Assembly: GCF_905404315.1 (NCBI RefSeq)
Contig: NC_066312.1
Coordinates: 16,975,001 to 17,039,000, forward strand
From: Leptidea sinapis
Taxonomy: Eukaryota; Arthropoda; Insecta; Lepidoptera; Pieridae
Direction of reading: 5' to 3'
Length of the DNA: 64,000 nt
The translations under genes and the position numbers were made by a program. Positions 1 to 11,400 of this stretch are shown piece by piece. The stretch's first letter is position 1. The number at the start of each line of letters is the position of its first letter. The notes below the pieces were generated by a model. The model had not been told where the DNA came from, did not search any database, and saw nothing but the letters and a program-made list of their open reading frames with translations.

Positions 1-3000
1 GTCTCTTCTAATGGGGTGGTTGTTTCGTCTTTTATTGATTCAATTTCATGCACAGTAGTGTCAGTCGTGTCAGGTGTCGTAATAGATTTAGTTTTCTTAG
101 TGCGCTTTTTGACGGTTGTAGTGATGATCTTACCTTCGGGTGTTTCAACGATTTCTTCAATAACTGGTTCCTCAGATGTTTCGACAAAGTCTTGTGGGCC
201 TTCTGTTACCTCTACCTCTGTGACCTCCTGGACGACGCCATCTTTTCCTTTGACCTTGCGTTTTGTTGTTTTTGTCTTTCGAATCTCAGCAGTTTCTGTT
301 TTTGTCTCCGTGACTTCCACTGTTTCAGGCGTGTCTTCAACAACGTCTTCAATGTCCAGCTGAGGTGTCTCTTCTAATGGGGTGGTTGTTTCGTCTTTTA
401 TTGATTCAATTTCATGCACAGTAGTGTCAGTCGTGTCAGGTGTCGTAATAGATTTAGTTTTCTTAGTGCGCTTTTTGACGGTTGTAGTGATGATCTTACC
501 TTCGGGTGTTTCAACGATTTCTTCAATAACTGGTTCCTCAGTTATTTCGACAACGCCTTGTGGGCCTTCAGTAACCTCCACCTCTGTGACCTCCTGGACG
601 ACGCCATCTTTTCCTTTGACCTTGCGTTTTGTTGTTTTTGTCTTTCGAATCTCACCAGTTTCTGTTTTTGTCTCCGTGACTTCCACTGTTTCTGGCGTGT
701 CTTCAACAACGTCTGCAATATCCAGCTGAGGTGTCTTTTTTAATGGGGTGGTTGTTTCGTCTTTTATTTGTTCAATTTCATTTACAGTAGTGTCAGTCAT
801 GTCAGGTGTCGTGATAGATTTAGTTTTCATAGTGCGCATTTTGACAGTTTTAGTAATGATCTTGCCTTCGGGTGTTTCAAAGATTTCTTCAACAACTGGT
901 TCTTCAGTTATTTCGACATCGTTTTGTGGACTTTCTGTAACCTCCACCTCTGTGACCTCCTGGACAACGCCATCTTTTCCTTTGACCTTGCGTTTTCTTG
1001 TTTTTGTCTTTCGAATCTCACCAGTTTCTGTTTTGGTCTCCGTGACTTCCACTGTTTCTGGCGTGTCTTCAACAACGTCTGAAATGTCCAGCTGAGGTGT
1101 CTCTTCTAATGGGGTGGTTGTTTCGTCTTTTATTTGTTCAATTTCATGTACGGTATTTTCAGCCGTGTCAGGTGTCGAGACATGTTTAGTTTTCTTTGTG
1201 CGCTTTTTGACAGTCTTTGTTATGACCTTACCTTCGGGTGTTTCAACGATTTCTTCAACAACTGGTTCCTCAGTTATCTCGACAACGTCTTGTGGGCCTT
1301 GTGTTACCTCCACCTCAGTGATCTCCTGGACAACGCCATCTTTTCTTCTGACTTTGCGTTTTGTTGTTTTTGTCTGTCGAATCTCACCAGTTTCTGTTTT
1401 TGTCTCCGTGATTTCGACTGTTTCTGGCGTGTCTTCAAAAACGTCTGCAATGTCCAGCTGAGTTGTCTCTTCTAATGGGGTGATTGTTAAGTCTTTTATT
1501 TGTTCAATTTCATGTACGGTACTTTCAGCCGTGTCAGGTGTCGAGACATGTTTAGTTTTCTTTGTGCGCTTTTTGACAGTCTTTGTTATGACCTTACCTT
1601 CGGGTGTTTCAACGATTTCTTCAACAACTGGTTCTGCAGTTATTTCGACAACGTCTTGTGGGCCTTCTGTTACCTCCACCTCAGTGATCTCCTGGACGAC
1701 GCCATCTTTTCCTTTGATCTTGCGTTTTCTTGTTTTTGTCTTTCGAATCCCACCAGTTTCTGTTTTTGTCTCCGTGACTTCCACTGTTTCTGGCGTGTCT
1801 TCAACAACGTCTGAAAAGTCCAGCCGATGTGTCTCCTCTAATGGGGTGGTTGTTTCGTCTTTTATTTGTTCAATATTATGTACAGTAGTATCAGTGGTGT
1901 CAGAGCGCGAGATAATATGTTTAGTTTTCTTTGTGCGCTTTTTGACATTATTAGTAATGACCTTACCTTCGGGTGTTTCAACGATTTCTTCAACAACTGG
2001 TTCCTCAGTTATTTCGACGTCTTCTTGTGGGCTTTTGTCTTCAACAACGTCTGAAAAGTCCAGCCGAGGTGTCTCGTCTAATGGGGTGGTTGTTTCGTCT
2101 TTTATTTGTTCAATTTCATGTACAGTAGTATCAGTGGTGTCAGGTGTCGAGATATGTATTGTTTTCTTTGTGCGCTTTTTGACAGTCTTAGCAATGACCT
2201 TACCTTCGGGTGTTTCAACGATTTCTTCAACAACTGGTTCCTCAGTTATTTCGACGTCTTCTTGTGGGCCTTTGTCTTCAACAACGTCTGAAAAGTCCAG
2301 CCGAGGTGTCTCCTCTAATGGGGTGGTTGTTTCGTCTTTTATTTGTTCAATTTTATGTACATTTGTATCAGTGATGTCAGTTGTCGAGATTTGTTTAGTT
2401 TTCTTTGTGCATTTTTTGACAGTCGTAGTGATGACCTGACCTTCGGGTGTTTTATTTATTTCGTCAACGACTGGTTCCTCAGTTCTTTCGTCGTCTTCTT
2501 GTGGGCCTTCTATTACTTCCACCTCTGTGACCTCCTGGACGACGCCATCTTTTCTTCTGACTTTGCGTTTTGTTGTTATAGTCTTACGAATATCACCAGT
2601 TTCTGTTTTTGTCTCCGTGATTTCGATTGTTTCTGGCGTGTCTACAACATCGTCTGCAAAGTCGAGCTGAGGTGTCTCCTCTATTGGGGTGGTTCTTTCG
2701 TCTTTTATTTGTTCAATTTCATGTACAGTAGTATCAGTAGTGTCAGGTGTCGAGGTAATATGTTTAGTTTTCTTTGTGCGCTTTTTGACAGTCTTAGTAA
2801 TGACCTTACCTTCGGGTGTTTTAAGAATTTCTTCAACAACTGGTTCCTCAGTTATTTCGAAGTCTTCTTGTGGGCCTTCTGTTACCTCCACCTCTGTGAC
2901 CTCCTGGACGACGCCATCTTTTCTTCTGACTTTGCGTTTTGTTGTTTTTGTCTTACTAATCCCACCAGTTCCTGTTTTTGTCTCCGTTATTTTGACTGTT

Positions 3001-3160
3001 TCTGGTGTGTCTTCAACAACAACTGCTATGTCCAGCCGAGGTGTCTCCTCTAATGGAGTGATTGTTTCGTCTTTTGTTTGTTCAATTTCGTGTTCAATGG
3101 TCTGAGCTGTGTCGGATGTCGAGATGTGTTTAGTTTTATTTTTATTACAAGTCATTTCAA
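1..3160 (-). repeat. 366-bp coding tandem repeat array
   Basis: Equivalent points of the unit lie at 16, 382, 748, 1114, 1480, 1846, 2086, 2323, 2689 and 3058. The intervals are 366 bp five times, then 240, 237, 366 and 369. The two short units lack the same ~126-129 bp (about 42 residues, the stretch between the Gly-Pro-Gln motif and the VVEDTPE motif), so they are a shared deletion that was then duplicated. All intervals are multiples of three. The leftmost units are nearly identical, suggesting recent expansion or gene conversion. Confidence 0.92.
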
Positions 3161-3595
3161 TTTCTTTTAGTGAAACTTCACGTTTTTTGAAGTCTTTATT
3201 TATTTTGTTTATTTTAATTTTACTTGTATCGTCAATGACTTCTTGTATTTCAACCTTAGATGCCATCTCTGGTATTTGATAAATTTCTTCCGGCATTTCG
3301 ATTGTGCTTCTATCTGTACTTAAAATACTTGTTATATCATCTCCATCATATTCTTCTATATTTAAGTCATTTTTAGGCTTTTCAAAGGGCTTGTTGATAT
3401 TTTCATCATCCAAGGTTTCTTCAATGACCACATCGCCATCATATTCAGTATTACTTCGCTTCTTCTTTCGTAGAATTGTTCTTTTTGTTCGTATTTGTAT
3501 CGGTTCATTTTGGCCAGGTGCTCGTATAAATTTTGATATTATCTCTTCACATTCTTCAACATCACTCAACTTCGGCGACATCATCCTTTCAGAAT
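1..3595 (-). CDS. sls: sls exon (partial): ~180-residue lead-in and 122-residue tandem repeats
   Basis: The acceptor (TTTTACAG) precedes 3595; the first codon is split with the previous exon, and the frame stays open to position 1. The lead-in reads DSERMMSPKLSDVEECEEII, then PGQNEPIQIRTKRTILRKKK and acidic stretches. From about 3150 leftwards come tandem units containing EETPQLD, DTPETVEVTETKTG, RKTKTTKRKVKGKDGVVQEV, TEVEVTEGPQ, EEPVVEEIVETPEGKVIT and VHEIEQIKDETTTPL. This Thr/Glu/Val/Lys-rich, Ig-free sequence fits an elastic Sls segment. It continues past the left edge, so its total length is unknown. Confidence 0.9.
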
Positions 3596-4019
3596 CTGTA
3601 AAAATACTTATGTGTTAATGTTACCTGCATACCATACCATATACCATTTTTTTTAATCATCAGATTCTGTATCAATTAGAAGTAGTTGATGGTGGTTTCT
3701 ATAAAAAATAATTTTAACACATAGCTATAGCTTCAACATCATTGGGATTAAGCATTTTCGACACTTAAGGCTCACCACATCTTTTATGCCTTTCGAATCT
3801 TCGTATAAAATGTATATAAAATATTAATACATGAAACTGGAAATTGATACCCAACGAAAAAATTATCAAATTAGTATTAGATTATGAACATTTAAAACGA
3901 AGTCTGCCTTGTTTTAACATTAATATTGATTTTTACCTAGTATATACATTTTTCTATGTTTAATAAAACTTATTTGTATTTATTTATTGAACTTATGCAT
4001 TAAACAATAAACAATAAAG

Positions 4020-5330
4020 AATAATTTTCAACAGCACCCCTTCTATTTAAAACCTATGCATCGCGGGGGAGCATAAAGAATAGTGATGTCCCTGGACCCA
4101 TGTGAGTCATTAGAGGTAACTGAGGGCTTGGCGATGTATGCAAGTCACGTTGCCGTTTAAAAACGCACAAGATCAGATTCGTTCGAATTAATACCAAGTT
4201 CGTACTGAAAACCAACGTCAAGTAGCGGCCGAGCGCTGCTATGTTTCACATAGGTTAGTGTCACTCCACTACAATATTGCAACGATTGTAGAATCCCTCC
4301 CAAAACGTTATCGTTCGGGCTATCCGTCCTATCATGGGGAAGGCACAGTTCAGCTGATTGCTAAGGATTAACAAGGCAAAAATATCACAGGACCCCACTC
4401 CGTTTAGCTTACGCTTAACGTGAACTTCTGCAACACTAAGGTATCGTCCCATCTTAACGCCGTAACTCTAACGTAATGTAACGTGCTAAAGTAACAAAAA
4501 GGCGTAATGCAGACTCTTAAAATTCAGCCCTTGACCATACGCTCTCTAAAAAGGTAACAGCTTGTATCCAGCTCACTAAAGGCTTATTAGTTACCTCACA
4601 GCTCCCCAAAAATATTGGAAAGCATGAATAGCCACCAGTTCTTGGCATAATATCGATCTTCCAGGCTTGGATACCAGATGATATCGAAAGTAGGGGAGTA
4701 GTCCTGGCAGTTAGTCTGCATATAGGGAAAAGCTTTGATCGTGTATGGCATCAGGCACTTCTCTCTTTTTGCAAGTGGACCACAAGCTTCTTTACTGGGC
4801 GCAGCGTACAGATAATTTTTGAAGGATATTGCTCAAACGAAGCCCGTGAACGCTGGAGTTCCTTAAGCCTGTGTGGTATATTCACCTTTTTTTCTGTTCA
4901 TAAACTATATGCAGAAGAAAAAATGTAGGAGGGAGAATAGGAAGAGATACCTCCAGCATGCACTGTTATCAAGATGATAGTTATGGGGATGTTGTTTATA
5001 CCGGCTATGCAGGACTCTCACAGGATAACGTTGACTTATGACGGAAGAAACTTATCTCTTCTATCAAGTTCCCTCTTGCGAAGGTATCGGAATGGGTTAA
5101 AATGTACGTTGTTAAATTAAATGCCCAGAAGTCTCAAGTTTGTTTATAAACCACAAAAAAAAACCCATTTGCTGCAGGAAGTCACATGTGGAGTATAGTT
5201 CTCATCTCTGGTCTGATAGTATTTTTCATATGAAGTATTCCGAAGCGCTGTTTGTCCTGATCCCTCCTGCTCATTCCAATTTCATACCTTCCGCCACATG
5301 CTTTTAAATTGCATGATATATTTTAAACCA
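4020..5330 (+). pseudogene. decayed jockey-like non-LTR reverse transcriptase
   Basis: Broken frames on the plus strand match the order of a jockey-like RT. IESRG-type sequence near 4680 reads GVVLAVSLHIGKSFDRVWHQ, then CKWTTSFFTGRSVQI; near 4990 VYTGYAGLSQDNVDL leads to KVSEWVK and KSQVCL. These are the domain with the first catalytic Asp and the post-YADD palm/thumb region. Stops and frameshifts occur throughout and the YADD box is not intact. It lies in the intron between the 3595 and 8455 exons. Boundaries are approximate. Confidence 0.7.
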
Positions 5331-6110
5331 GCTGATTAAAAGGTAAAAAATATTGTCGCTACAACATATTGAAGTTTCCTCGTTTAAAAGAACTACTAAT
5401 ATGCATGTTTGAAGTCGAAATTTTTTGTATTTATTTAATTTACACTTAAGTTAATACATCAATTTATTAATAATTGATTTAGAATAATCAATCCCACACA
5501 CATAATTAATATTTGCATATACGAGTGGTGGCTGAATTAAATCTACTTTATTTTATAGAAAGTTACTAAACGTGTATAGGCTACATTTATAGTTACACTA
5601 CATTTTAATATTCTTTGTTAATTCCTTTTTTTAAATTCGAGATACTCATATTTTATTTTCAGGCTATCAAAAATTTTGTTGTTTTTTTTTTGTAGAAATT
5701 AGCAAATTGTTTCAAATTTTGCTACGTGTCTTGATTAAATTACTTAGGTAGAAGAAAGTAACCCAATTCAGATATGGGAGCGCATGTTAAAGGTATTTGG
5801 CAAGAACGTCATTGGTATTTGGGGATTGTCATGTCATTCTGAGTTAGTGATTAAAATTTTAGTCTAAGTAGTTTAGACTCATATACCCTGAAAACGAGCT
5901 CCACCATACGAGGGTTTTTTCTGCAGATATCCAAAAAGAGAAAATTGAAGCAATTGATATATCAATTGATCAATTGATATAGATATTGGAATCAACAAGG
6001 AAAGATGATTTGGTGATGACGAAGGGAACGCAAGTTAGTTATTTAAAATCTTGACCGCCTTTGATAAGCAAAGGCAATAGTAATATCGCCCAATATTTTT
6101 AAACAAAGTG
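5331..6110. other. intron sequence, nothing clear
   Basis: AT-rich intron with short homopolymers. A CAATTGAT-type local palindrome cluster lies near 5950-5985. No coding or RNA feature is supported. Confidence 0.6.
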
Positions 6111-6765
6111 AGGGGAAGGGAAAACGGCAAGAAATTATATCACAAACAGTGACCTGTTATGAAATCTGAATTAAGCAGTGGTATCCTGAAAGAAAACAAG
6201 AGTTAATGCAATGAAAATGCCAAGGAGAAAAGCCACCAAGAAAATTGAAGGTCCCGCCACTAGTTTGCTTGTTGACAACAAGCAAACTAGTGGCAACCTT
6301 TTTTTAGGATATAGAGGGGATTCTGATGATACACTCTCTGCCATAAATATCACGCAGGCGTACTGTATCAACTCTGCAAGAAAATTAAGGAAAAAAGGAA
6401 GATCTCAGGGAAGGTGTTTTGATTTTGGATGACAATGCGCTTTAAAAGGCCTTTAAAGCGACTCCATCGCTGACGAAAAACGTCTTCATGGAGATCAAAC
6501 ACCCACTTTATAGTCCAGGCCACCCTTTGTAACTATATTTTTTTAAATTTGAAGGCCGCTGAGTTACAACGGACGAAAACATAAATACGCTGAATGGAAC
6601 ATTTAACAGCCGAAATAAACGTGACTTTTTTAATGGTATGATGTCGATTATTTAGAAAATGTCATAGGCAAATGTATAGTATTGCTGGAGATGACATTTT
6701 GAGCCGCTCCTCATTGTATGTACTCGTACCTTGTATTGCCATAAATAGTGAAACAAAGAAATAAA
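6110..6765 (+). pseudogene. decayed mariner-family transposase, C-terminal part
   Basis: Plus-strand fragments in several frames follow mariner order: SSGILKENKS, then a GILMIHS stretch, KGRSQGR / GVLILDDNAL (the HHDNAPAH region with the second Asp), and EIKHPLYSPGHP (the HPPYSPDLAP motif). Multiple stops and frameshifts make it inactive. A perfect 39-bp palindrome sits inside it at 6256-6294. Confidence 0.65.
6256..6294. repeat. perfect inverted repeat, 19-bp arms with 1-nt centre
   Basis: GCCACTAGTTTGCTTGTTG (6256-6274), a single A (6275), and its exact reverse complement (6276-6294). It could fold into a near-loopless cruciform. It lies in the middle of the decayed mariner copy and is not a mariner terminal repeat. 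Confidence 0.9.
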
Positions 6766-7640
6766 AAAGTGTGTGCATGTAATTCTTACACGCGATTGAA
6801 GTAAAGCTTAATAATTAACTTTAGGAATAATTTACAGACGCATTAATATATTACATAAAATTTACATTAAATAAAGCCGTGGTACCAAAAGCACTTACGT
6901 ATTACTGAAGAGCTAGGAGCATTGTTAGATTTTTTGCTATTTTTTTCTCGGAAAAATCTAATTAATATTATTTTATCAAGTGAGGTTTTATATATTTTAC
7001 AAAGAATGATATAATGTTATATTTTGATATTATTATTCAACAGAATATAAAAACTTACACTTTTTACAGGTCAGGTCTTTGATTTTCTCTTTTATTCTTA
7101 TTTACTGAAGAAAGAGTAAAATGTTCCTGGGATTCCGCCATTTTATTTGACTGATTATTATTTTCATTATATATTCTATTTATAATTCAGTTCATTGTCG
7201 ATTCGCACATTTTAAAATTTTACTCATTAATAAAATAATTGATGATAAGAAATTGAATTGACGTTGTTATTGAATATAACCAAATATGGCTGTATGGGCT
7301 CGAACCCTTTACCTATCCTAATAATGGAAACAAAAAACAAAAACCAAGAACAAATTAACGAATGTCAGAAAATTTCTGAAAACTTATATATATTATTTAT
7401 TGCAATAGTAGTAATAAATAAACAATAAAAATCTTGGAGATTTAAAAAAAAATATTATTGAGCAATTTGAAATATTTTTTAAAACCATTGAATTATACCA
7501 GCTTAAAAAAATCTCAATTGACTTTTGTACTGAGCGTTACTTCCGTCATAAGAAAATTCTGACTTACCCCCAAGTCGCGCCTAAAGAAGTTTTACTTCAA
7601 AAGAACTTTCTTTTGCAAAAAACATTAATTACTTCTACAG
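6766..7640. other. intron sequence, nothing clear
   Basis: AT-rich intron without a recognisable gene, RNA or element core. Confidence 0.6.
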
Positions 7641-8066
7641 TGTCTTAGTTTAAAACATAACTATAAAACAATTTAAAATGTAAAAGGCTTATTCTAAGTG
7701 GTCTCCATTGGCTGCAATACAGTCCTTTAAACGTCCAGTTATCAATAGAAGCACGCACTCTTTCGATGGGAAAATTCTTCAGTGCCAATTGTACAAATTG
7801 TTTTCATCTCCCGAGTTGAAATCTTTTGCTTTCGGACAATATTTCTTCGAATTCTTTCCCTTACTGCTTTGACCACCAATTGCGTACGAATACTACGTGA
7901 ACGGTCAGATCTTTTTCTGTCACAAACAGAGAAGGTCTCATTGTACCTATTAATAAACCGGTACATAAACATTTTACTAATACCGAGCGTATGGATAGTG
8001 GATATAAAAATTGCATTTTTCTCCATACCTACTTTGTGTAAAGCAATAACAAATGTTTATTTTTAA
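7640..8066 (-). pseudogene. mariner-family transposase N-terminal fragment
   Basis: A minus-strand open stretch encodes RFINRYNETFSVCDRKRSDR, then VVKAVRERIRRN and KQKISTREMKTI. This is the helix-turn-helix and linker of a mariner-type transposase (RYKETGSVxDRxRSGRPR-like, then VKAVRERIRRN). The catalytic part is absent and the end decays into FSHRKSACFY. It is a 5'-end relic in the same intron as the mariner copy at 6.1-6.8 kb but on the opposite strand. Confidence 0.75.
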
Positions 8067-8454
8067 TTGTAACAGTATTTATGGCCAGACTAAGTACTCG
8101 TATAATAATATGCATACAGTAAGTAGTGCGATCAAGTAGTGATTGTATCGGTGGAAAATACCATTATAATGAAAAGAAAAAATCAATTCAGGTAAAAACA
8201 CTTTTAGTGTACATCGTCATATTAAGAATTTTATATGCCTACTTTTTCCGGTTTCATCTGACCTTAGGTCAGATCATAGGTAAATTTATCTTCGAATTTC
8301 ATAACTTGATATTTTGCATTGTTTTGTTAAAAAGAAGTTGACAAAATATCATATCACATGTTATATCAATAAAATGGATTTAAATATTTAATTATTATTA
8401 TTAAATAGTTTTAAATACACTAAAATAAATAATAATAAATATAAAAGTACTTAC

Positions 8455-11400
8455 CCATCAAGTCAACATGGGGCTTCGATATCGTTGCAAAATTTTCATT
8501 TTGATTCGTAATGCTAAAACGAGCTTGATGGAAATTCGTTGAATCTGATTGATGTATGACTGCCTCTTCATTTATAAATTCTTTACTTATCTCTAGAACA
8601 TGAGTACCTGTAATTTGTTGTTCAGCCTTCTTTTTTTCCGGGATAGTGGGGGAAATTAATAGTGACTCATTTTGCAAAGGTACGTTATCAGATATTATCA
8701 AAGATGACAATAGTGCCGTTGTTTTTGTCGCAGAGCTTTTTAATTGCGCTTGTTGAAGTTCTAAGTCTTCAACTTCTGATGTTAAAATATTTTCTGTACA
8801 TTGTAAGTGTAAAAATGGTGTAAGAGTTTTATGGGCTTTCTCTTGGCTATTGTCAATTTTTTCAATATCCGTTGGAATACTTTCCTGATTTATTTCGAAA
8901 ACATTAATACCTTCCACCATTGAAAAAGTTACAGAAACATTATCTGTAACAACGGGCTTATCGAAATTCGTATTAACTTCACTTTCGTGTACCGTCATAT
9001 CTAGTTGCTTGATGGATTCCAATTCAATTGGCCTTACTTGAGCTGTTATTTTTTCTCTTGGCGCTACTTCTTCCCCTTCAGTAATTTGTTCGTTTGTTAT
9101 AATTTCAGTTTGTTGTAACGATTTCAGTTCTAATATTTGCTCAGTAATTTTTGTGGGCTTTGAATTATCGAATTTAGCTTCTACTGGAGTTTCCTCACAT
9201 GAATTTTCTGTAGTAATGTAGCTAGTCTGGGTTTCTAAATCAACTAAAGCTTTACTTAATGTTGGATTCAAAGCGTTTATTAAGCTACTGGTGCTGTCAA
9301 GAGGTTCGAGTTCTGTCCTTTCAATACTTTGTAAACTTACGAGACTTTTATTTGCTTTTTGTTCTTTAACTGTATCCAAGCCTTCAAATTTTCCAATTTC
9401 ATCTAAAGATAAAACCTCCGATTGTTGAATTGGTAATAATTCAAAAACAGACTCACCTGCACTTGACAAGTTAAATGGTTCAGTTAATATACTTTCAGGT
9501 ATTTCGTGAATTGCCTTTTCCTCAACTGAAATTATTTTATGGGCTTCGACGTCTATTAACACTTTATTAGGAACTGGTGAAGGAGCAGTAATAATGTTTT
9601 TAGTAGATTCCATAACTTGTGATAACTGCGTCTCGAGAATTCCATTCTCGGCAGATTTTGTTGGTGTAGCTTTAAATCCTTTAGAAACTAGCTCTAGTAA
9701 GATGTCAGTTTGTTCTTGAAGAAACATTTCTGTTTTTTGAGCAGTATTTAATCCAGTAATATTATTTTTCAATCTTTCAACATCAGGCTGACATAATTGA
9801 TTCGTGAAGTTCACATTATCTATCACGTTTATTTCTTCATTGTGCAGTTCTTCTAACAGGACTTGTGACTCGTTAGCAGTTTTCTCGTTAGTCATATTTT
9901 CTGTTGAAGTGACAATGTTAAGAACATTGTCACTCTCCATGGGTATACTTTGCGAGACTGTAATGTGTTTTGATGTTAAAATATCGCTTTTCTGGGGTTT
10001 TTTGTACATCGCAGTAAAATGTTCTAAATTCTCTTCCTTTTCTTGTGGGAAAGTATCAGACACAATAATATGACGTTGTGATTCATAATCATACTCTGGT
10101 TTTGCATCTTTGGGTTGATAAAAAGATTCCGCTAAATCTTCCTCTCTTTCTTTTGTGAGTACTTCTTTTACTTCAACTGGGCAAGATATTTCGAAAATAG
10201 GAACACCTTTATGTCTTGGATGATCAAGCTTATTTTCCATAAGATTTTCCTGTTCTAATGATGCCACTTCTGTGACTGAAAGTGGTTTTACGGGTTCTAT
10301 ATTTAAACAACTTACTTGAGGCTTTTCACTAATATCTTGTTTGAAACTTCTACCGTCTTCTAAGGGTGTAATTTCTCCGATATTGATGTAATCCTTTAAG
10401 TCAATTTTGTAAGACGCAGTATTAGTTTTAGTCAATTCAGGTTTCAGTTTTTCATAAACTTCTTCAGATTCCGTTTTAGTGATTGCCAATGGCTTAGAGA
10501 CCTCTAAAATAAAATTACCTTTCTCTTCTTTTACAGCTACCGGTTTCATCATTGATTTCTCGGATTCAGATGGTTCATGAACGTCAATGTTAATATGCTG
10601 ATGAGTATCAAAAGTCACGGAATTCAATACACCATATGGTAATTTTTTAACATAAATGGTATTTTCTTTTTCACCTAATACATCTTCCATTACATTCAAA
10701 CTTTCCGACGATTGCAAATTCAATTCTGCAAAGTTTCTTTTAGCATTATATTCTACATTAAAATCTTCCTCTCTTTCTTGCACAACTATTTCATTCGTAT
10801 TCAACTCCGACTGACTAAGAATCTCTGAAATAGCAACATGTTTTTGAAATTCGTTTTCATTATTTAATAGTGGAGAATCAAACCCTGATGGGAATATTTC
10901 TGTTATATTTAAGGATTTATGTAACTCAATTTCACTTGTTGTATAATTAGGCTTCGGTTTAAGGCTGACATCAAAATCATTTTCAGACTCGATTACATAT
11001 GGCTCCATCTTCTGTATACTTTCATTAAGCTCATGAATAGGTTTAGCTTTATTGTATGTCATGTCAATTACTACCAATGATTCGCTATTATCTTGCATAA
11101 TAATTTCTGTATTTTGCAATGATTGTTGTTCATTAATAGAAATAGTAGCCACATTTTTATCCGTTTTCAACACTATGTTAGGTAGCGATTTATCGCTTTC
11201 ATTTATTTGAACTTCTTGTATTTGTTTTGCTACAGATTCCATTAACGAAGGTTTTGCTTCTTGTTTTGAGTGTTTTACAGTTATAAAAGGTGATTCCTTT
11301 TCACCTGTTTGTATTTCAACGCCTTGCACGTGTCGCTGATACGTGTCTTGTGATATTGTAGCCGTTCCAATTGGCTCTTTTTTATTATGCAAGTTGGATA

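Noticed and set aside
16..3105. Plus-strand open frames of 60-319 residues rich in Ser, Val and Phe
   Set aside because: They are antisense shadows of the 366-bp coding repeat; they repeat with the same period and the minus strand is open through the whole stretch with matching splice sites.
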